Positions 59,874 through 64,000 of a stretch of 64,000 nt of DNA are shown in pieces. The notes under the pieces are model-generated. The model had not been told where the DNA came from and did not search any database. It saw nothing but the letters and a program-made list of their open reading frames with translations. The first letter of the stretch is position 1. Each line of letters opens with the position of its first letter. The DNA is taken from contig NZ_JAKEEB010000003.1 of NCBI RefSeq assembly GCF_021462825.1, positions 1-64,000 on the forward strand. Direction: 5' to 3'. Made by a program: the position numbers and the translations under genes. This DNA comes from Streptomyces glomeratus. GTDB taxonomy: Bacteria; Actinomycetota; Actinomycetes; Streptomycetales; Streptomycetaceae.

Positions 59874-60437
59874 ATGGGGGCTTTGAGGCGGATTTGGCGG
59901 CGACCGCGGGGATGGCGGCCCGCCGCGGCGGCCGGACTCGTGGCGGTCGCCGTCGGCGGGACCGTGGCGTGCCAGCCCGGTGACCTGAGTTCCGCGGCGG
60001 TGGCGTACACCACCGACCAGACCGCGACCCGGGAACTCCAGCGGCAGCATGTGCACGTGCGCTGGCTCAGCTGCACGGGCGGCTACGGCGGCAGTCCGAC
60101 CGCCACCAGGTCCCGCGGGACACCCGCACCGACCGAGTCCACCGTCGTCAGAGTCGACTGCCAGGGGAAGACGGACGACGACAAGGACATCACCGTCAAG
60201 GGCAGGGTCACCCGCGCCGTCGACGGCAAGTGCGTCCGCGGGGACCTGCGGGCCACCGTGGGCGGCCGGGAGTGGTTCCACGTCAACGGCCTGGGCAACT
60301 GCAACGCCACCACGACGCCCACGTACCGGCCGCCCGTCACCTACCGGCCGACCGGGCAGCCCGGGCCCACCGTCACCGTGACGAAGACCATCTGGTGCCA
60401 GGGCGACCCCACCTGCTGGCCCGCCCAGGGCAAATGA
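59874..60437 (+). CDS. Exported Cys-containing protein, possible lipoprotein
   Basis: 187 residues. A basic N-terminus (LRRIWRRPRGWR) and hydrophobic helix (AAAGLVAVAVGGTVAC) form a signal peptide; the Cys at the end (about 33) could be a lipobox, though residue -3 is Thr rather than Leu. The mature part has several Cys (about 6) and Pro/Thr-rich regions (PTYRPPVTYRPTGQPGPTV). No homologue recognised. It precedes the tricorn-type protease gene. Confidence 0.65.
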   Translation: MGALRRIWRRPRGWRPAAAAGLVAVAVGGTVACQPGDLSSAAVAYTTDQTATRELQRQHVHVRWLSCTGGYGGSPTATRSRGTPAPTESTVVRVDCQGKTDDDKDITVKGRVTRAVDGKCVRGDLRATVGGREWFHVNGLGNCNATTTPTYRPPVTYRPTGQPGPTVTVTKTIWCQGDPTCWPAQGK

Positions 60438-60508
60438 CGCCCCTCGGGAACCGGTGGCACCACACAAAACCCCTGTCCACGACGGCCCTTGCTGCTTAGG
60501 GTGACCTG

Positions 60509-63500
60509 GTGACTCAGTCCGCATCGCCCGCGTATCTCCGCTTCCCGCATCTGCACGGCGAGTTGGTCGCCTTCACCGCCGAGGACGACGTCTGGGTCGC
60601 CCCGATGGACGGCGGCCGTGCCTGGCGGGTCAGCGCCGACAACGTCCCGGTCAACCACCCCCGAATATCACCGGACGGCCGGACCGTCGCCTGGACCTCC
60701 ACCCGCGACGGCGCCCCCGAGGTGTACGCCGCCCCCATCGACGGCGGCTCCGCCAGGCGCCTGACCCACTGGGGCAGTGCCAAGACCCAGGTGCGCGGCT
60801 GGACCCCCGACGGGCGGGTCCTGGCCCTCAGCACGGTCGGCCAGGCCTCGCTGCGCCGCACCTGGGCGCACGCCGTACCACTCGACGGCGGCCCTGCCAC
60901 CACCCTGCCGTACGGGCCCGTCGGCGACGTCGCCCACGGACCGGGCACGGTGCTGCTGTCCGCGCCCATGGGCCGCGAGGCCGCCTGGTGGAAGCGGTAC
61001 CGGGGCGGCACGGCCGGCAAGCTGTGGATCGACCGGGCCGCCCACGACGGCGAAGGAGCCGGAGAGTTCGTCCGGCTGCACGAGGACCTCGACGGCAACA
61101 TCGAGTACCCGTCATGGGTCGGGGAACGCCTTGCCTTCCTCTCCGACCACGAGGGCGTCGGCGCCCTGTACTCGTCGCTCGCCGACGGCTCGGACCTGCG
61201 TCGCCACACCCCCCTCGGGGGCACCTCTCACTCGAGCCAAGCCGAGAACGGGGGAGGTTTCTACGCCCGGCACGCGGCCACCGACGGAGCCCGGGTCGTC
61301 TACTCCTCGGCCGGTGAGCTGTGGCTGCTGGAGGACCTGGAGGGGGCCGAACCCCGGCGGCTCGACATCCGGCTCGGCGGGCAGCGCGTGGACCTTCAGC
61401 CGTACCCCGTGAGCGCAGGCCGCTGGTTCGGGGCCGCCTCGCCCGACCACACCGGACGCGGCAGCGCGATCTCGGTGCGCGGCGCCGTGCACTGGGTCAC
61501 CCACCGCTCGGGGCCCGCCCGCGCGCTAGCCGCCGAGCACGGCGTACGGGCCCGGCTGCCCCACACCTTCCGCGCGGACGGCGAGGAGTGGGTGGTGTGG
61601 GTGACGGACGCGGAGGGCGAGGACGCGCTGGAGTTCGCGCCCGCCACCGGACTCGCGCCCGGCGCCACCCCCCGGCGACTCGCGGCGGGGCGCCTCGGCC
61701 GGGTCCTCGGCCTGGCGGTGGCCCCCGACGGCAGCCGGATCGCGGTCGCCGCGCACGACGGGCGGGTGCTGCTCGTCGAGCGGGACAGCGGTGAGGTGCG
61801 TGAGATCGACCGCAGCGAGGACGGCGAGGTCGGCGGACTCGTCTTCTCACCGGACTCGGCGTGGCTGGCCTGGTCGCACCCCGGGCCCCGCCCGCTGCGC
61901 CAGCTGAAACTCGCCAACACGGCCGACCTGTCGGTGACCGAGGCGACCCCGCTGCGCTTCCGGGACTACTCGCCCGCGTTCACGCTGGACGGCAAGCACC
62001 TGGCGTTCCTCTCGGCACGCTCCTTCGACCCGGTCTACGACGAGCACGTCTTCGACCTGGCCTTCGTGGGCGGCTCGCGGCCGCACCTGATCACGCTCGC
62101 CGCGACCACCCCGTCCCCCTTCGGGCCGCAACGGCACGGCCGTCCCTTCGACGCGCCCGGGAAGGAGGAGACACCCGACAGCGAGGGCGCGCCCACGACC
62201 CGGATCGACCTGGAAGGGCTCGCCGACCGGATCGTGCCGTTCCCGGTCGAGGCCGCGCGCTACTCCGGGCTGCGGGCCGCCAAGGACGGGGTGCTCTGGC
62301 TGCGCCACCCGGTACAGGGTGTCCTGGGCGCCTCGCGGGCCACGCCCGACGACCCGGACCCCAAGAGCGAGCTGGAGCGCTACGACCTCGCCCAGCAGCG
62401 CATCGAGCATCTCTCCTCGGACGCCGACCACTTGTCGGTCAGCGGCGACGGCAAGCGGGTGCTGCTGTGGACCGACGGCAAGCTGAAGGTCGTACCCAGC
62501 GACCGGCGGGCCCCGAACGACGACGACAGCGACTCCAACATCACCGTGGACCTGTCCCGCATACGCCAGACCGTCGATCCGGCGGCCGAGTGGCGGCAGA
62601 TGTTCGAGGAGACCGGCCGCCTCATGCGGGACAACTTCTGGCGGCCCGACCTCGGCGGGGTCGACTGGGACGGCGTACTGGACCGGTACCGGCCGGTCCT
62701 GGAGCGCCTCGCCACGCACGACGACCTGGTGGACCTGCTGTGGGAGGTGCAGGGCGAACTGGGCACCTCGCACGCGTACGTCACCCCCACCGGCTACGGG
62801 CCGGGCGCGGACCGCCGGCAGGGGCTGCTCGGGGCCGACATCTCCCGCCACCCGGACGGGAGCTGGCGCATCGACCGGGTGCTGCCGTCGGAGACCTCCG
62901 ATCCCGACGCCCGTGCCCCGCTGGCTGCTCCAGGGGTGGCGGTACGGGCCGGGGACGCGATCATCGCGGTCGGCGGGCGGCGGGTGGATCCGGTGGCCGG
63001 GCCGGGGCCGCTGCTGGTCGGGACGGCGGGCACACCGGTGGAGCTGACCATCTCGCCCGCGGGCGGGGGCGATCCGCGGCATGCCGTCGTCGTGCCGATC
63101 GCGGACGAGGAGCCGCTTCGGTACCACGCGTGGGTGGCGGACCGGCGGGCGTATGTGCACGGCAAGTCCGGCGGGCGGCTCGGGTACCTGCACGTGCCGG
63201 ACATGGTGGGTTCCGGGTGGGCGCAGCTCCACCGGGACCTGCGGATCGAGGTCGCCCGGGAGGGACTGGTCGTGGACGTCCGGGAGAACCGGGGCGGCCA
63301 CACCTCCCAGCTGGTCGTGGAGAAGCTGGCGCGGCGGATCGTGGGCTGGGACCTGCCGCGCGGGCTGCGGGCGTACAGCTATCCGGAGGACGCTCCGCGC
63401 GGTCCGGTCGTCGCCGTCGCCAACGAGTTCTCCGGGTCGGACGGGGACATCGTCAACGCGGCGGTCAAGGCGCTCGGTATCGGACCGGTGGTGGGGACGC

Positions 63501-63766
63501 GCACATGGGGCGGCGTCATCGGGATCGACAGCAGGTACCGGCTGGTCGACGGGACGCTGGTGACCCAGCCGAAGTACGCCTTCTGGCTCGAGGGCTATGG
63601 GTGGGGCGTGGAGAACCACGGGGTCGATCCCGACGTCGAGGTGGTCCAGACGCCGCAGGACCACGCGGCCGGGCGTGACGTCCAGCTGGACGAGGCGGTG
63701 CGGCTGGCGCTGGCCGCGCTGGAGGAGCGCCCGGCGAAGCGGCCCCCGGAGCTGCCGGGCCTGTGA
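60509..63766 (+). CDS. Tricorn-type protease homologue
   Basis: 1085 residues. N-terminal WD40/TolB-like beta-propeller repeats (PRISPDGRTVAWTS) occupy about 1-470, then a second propeller part, a PDZ-like domain and the C-terminal catalytic region. Active-site elements match the archaeal tricorn enzyme: SH in LGTSHAYV (about 753-754), nucleophile Ser-Asp in SGSDGDI (about 977-978) and Glu in WLEGYGWG (about 1028). It cleaves peptides released by other proteases. TAGGGT lies six nt before the GTG (60509), a leaderless layout. Residues ~234-249 (LGGTSHSSQAENGG) come from a dispersed repeat. The next gene is HIT-family. Confidence 0.93.
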   Translation: MTQSASPAYLRFPHLHGELVAFTAEDDVWVAPMDGGRAWRVSADNVPVNHPRISPDGRTVAWTSTRDGAPEVYAAPIDGGSARRLTHWGSAKTQVRGWTPDGRVLALSTVGQASLRRTWAHAVPLDGGPATTLPYGPVGDVAHGPGTVLLSAPMGREAAWWKRYRGGTAGKLWIDRAAHDGEGAGEFVRLHEDLDGNIEYPSWVGERLAFLSDHEGVGALYSSLADGSDLRRHTPLGGTSHSSQAENGGGFYARHAATDGARVVYSSAGELWLLEDLEGAEPRRLDIRLGGQRVDLQPYPVSAGRWFGAASPDHTGRGSAISVRGAVHWVTHRSGPARALAAEHGVRARLPHTFRADGEEWVVWVTDAEGEDALEFAPATGLAPGATPRRLAAGRLGRVLGLAVAPDGSRIAVAAHDGRVLLVERDSGEVREIDRSEDGEVGGLVFSPDSAWLAWSHPGPRPLRQLKLANTADLSVTEATPLRFRDYSPAFTLDGKHLAFLSARSFDPVYDEHVFDLAFVGGSRPHLITLAATTPSPFGPQRHGRPFDAPGKEETPDSEGAPTTRIDLEGLADRIVPFPVEAARYSGLRAAKDGVLWLRHPVQGVLGASRATPDDPDPKSELERYDLAQQRIEHLSSDADHLSVSGDGKRVLLWTDGKLKVVPSDRRAPNDDDSDSNITVDLSRIRQTVDPAAEWRQMFEETGRLMRDNFWRPDLGGVDWDGVLDRYRPVLERLATHDDLVDLLWEVQGELGTSHAYVTPTGYGPGADRRQGLLGADISRHPDGSWRIDRVLPSETSDPDARAPLAAPGVAVRAGDAIIAVGGRRVDPVAGPGPLLVGTAGTPVELTISPAGGGDPRHAVVVPIADEEPLRYHAWVADRRAYVHGKSGGRLGYLHVPDMVGSGWAQLHRDLRIEVAREGLVVDVRENRGGHTSQLVVEKLARRIVGWDLPRGLRAYSYPEDAPRGPVVAVANEFSGSDGDIVNAAVKALGIGPVVGTRTWGGVIGIDSRYRLVDGTLVTQPKYAFWLEGYGWGVENHGVDPDVEVVQTPQDHAAGRDVQLDEAVRLALAALEERPAKRPPELPGL
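61209..61257. repeat. Dispersed GC-rich element inside the tricorn-type protease gene
   Basis: CCCCCTCGGGGGCACC followed by CTCGAG-CCAAGC-CGAG and CGGGGGAGG: this matches the kind of Streptomyces intergenic palindrome I know in forms such as CTCCCCC...CTCGGCTTCGCTCGAG. It is in frame, without stop codons, and encodes about 14 to 16 residues. Confidence 0.6.
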
Positions 63767-63801
63767 GCCCCCGTGGCACGAGGGGTGTACGCCGGGCCTT
63801 C

Positions 63802-63837
63802 CCCGTCCACCGGCCCTTTTCCGGACCGGTGGACGGG
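63802..63837 (+). terminator. Terminator of the tricorn-type protease gene
   Basis: CCCGTCCACCGG (63802-63813) pairs with CCGGTGGACGGG (63826-63837), 12 bp, with a T-containing 12-nt loop. Confidence 0.7.
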
Positions 63838-63890
63838 CCGGCCCGATACGATGCCGTCGTAGTGATCAGTCTGTGTCAGGAGGCACGCAT

Positions 63891-64000
63891 ATGGCGGGAG
63901 AGCCGCAGGACGACTGCCTGTTCTGCAAGATCGCCGCGGGGCACATTCCGGCGACGATCATCCGCGAGACCGACACCACCGTGGCCTTCCAGGACATAAA
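63891..64000 (+). CDS. HIT family protein (3' partial)
   Basis: The first 36 codons are in the window: MAGEPQDDCLFCKIAAGHIP, then ATIIRETDTTVAFQDI. The CLFCKI zinc/start motif and FQDI are typical of HIT (histidine-triad) nucleotide-binding proteins. ATG 63891 has AGGAGG seven nt upstream (63878-63883). The gene runs off the window end, so the catalytic His triad is not visible. Confidence 0.85.
   Translation, partial: MAGEPQDDCLFCKIAAGHIPATIIRETDTTVAFQDI

Overview
The window is a high-GC chromosomal segment of a Streptomyces-type actinomycete. The evidence is the strong third-position G/C bias, frequent GTG/TTG starts, AGGAGG-type ribosome sites, many -10-like boxes placed 6-9 nt before start codons (leaderless style), a CIRCE element at hrcA, and a gene order I recall from Streptomyces: rne-rplU-rpmA-obg, proB-proA, nadD-LCP-rsfS, leuS, comEA-comEC, holA-rpsT-lepA, hemW-hrcA-dnaJ-rsmE and a tricorn-type protease. 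No plasmid, phage, insertion sequence or CRISPR array was seen.

Layout. 1-3236: end of RNase E/G, ribosomal proteins L21 and L27, and the GTPase Obg. 3368-10878: galE facing away from three glycosyltransferases, two of which are large GT2 plus CDP-glycerol-phosphotransferase (TagB/TagF-like) fusions; they probably build a phosphodiester-linked wall polymer. 11083-18006: a minus-strand accessory block with a Tat-exported alanine-rich ALF-repeat protein, a small four-helix membrane protein, a small secreted protein and a secreted trypsin-fold/FG-GAP protein whose catalytic His is Ser. 18512-29072: proline genes proB/proA, two single-pass membrane proteins sharing a VVFDE-x-FVRAA motif, an M48 protease, two tiny membrane proteins, nadD, a degenerate LytR-CpsA-Psr protein, rsfS and a phosphatase. 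The glycosyltransferases, the FDE-motif proteins and the LCP protein are, from memory, the locus linked in S. coelicolor to poly(diglycosyl phosphate) wall polymer synthesis.

29192-30617: two identical tRNA-Ala(GGC) genes flank a truncated membrane-protein gene and two small Cys-rich ORFs. 30783-33703: a b-type cytochrome-like membrane protein and a NuoF-like flavoprotein with a C-terminal ferredoxin. 34032-37080: leuS, preceded by a 12-codon leader peptide with CTT-CTG-CTT and an intrinsic terminator, which looks like leucine attenuation. 37234-45084: a membrane/coiled-coil protein, DegV, ComEA, ComEC, arylamine N-acetyltransferase, a small acidic protein and HolA. 45288-53393: rpsT, lepA, a long-chain acyl-CoA synthetase with a promoter/operator arrangement, a SpoIIE-type phosphatase with an anti-sigma-kinase-like ATPase domain and the only in-frame TTA codon I found, and hemW. 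53470-64000: a DUF3097-type protein, an MBL-fold hydrolase, CIRCE-hrcA-dnaJ, a nitronate monooxygenase-like flavoprotein, rsmE, a VOC-family protein, a small exported protein, a tricorn-type protease carrying an in-frame dispersed repeat, and the start of a HIT-family gene.

Most genes are housekeeping. The points most worth following are the ALF-repeat/membrane-protein pair (possible effector and immunity), the leuS leader together with its all-CTG leucine usage, the TTA codon in the phosphatase gene, the degenerate LCP protein, the repeat inside the protease gene, and the tRNA-flanked segment.
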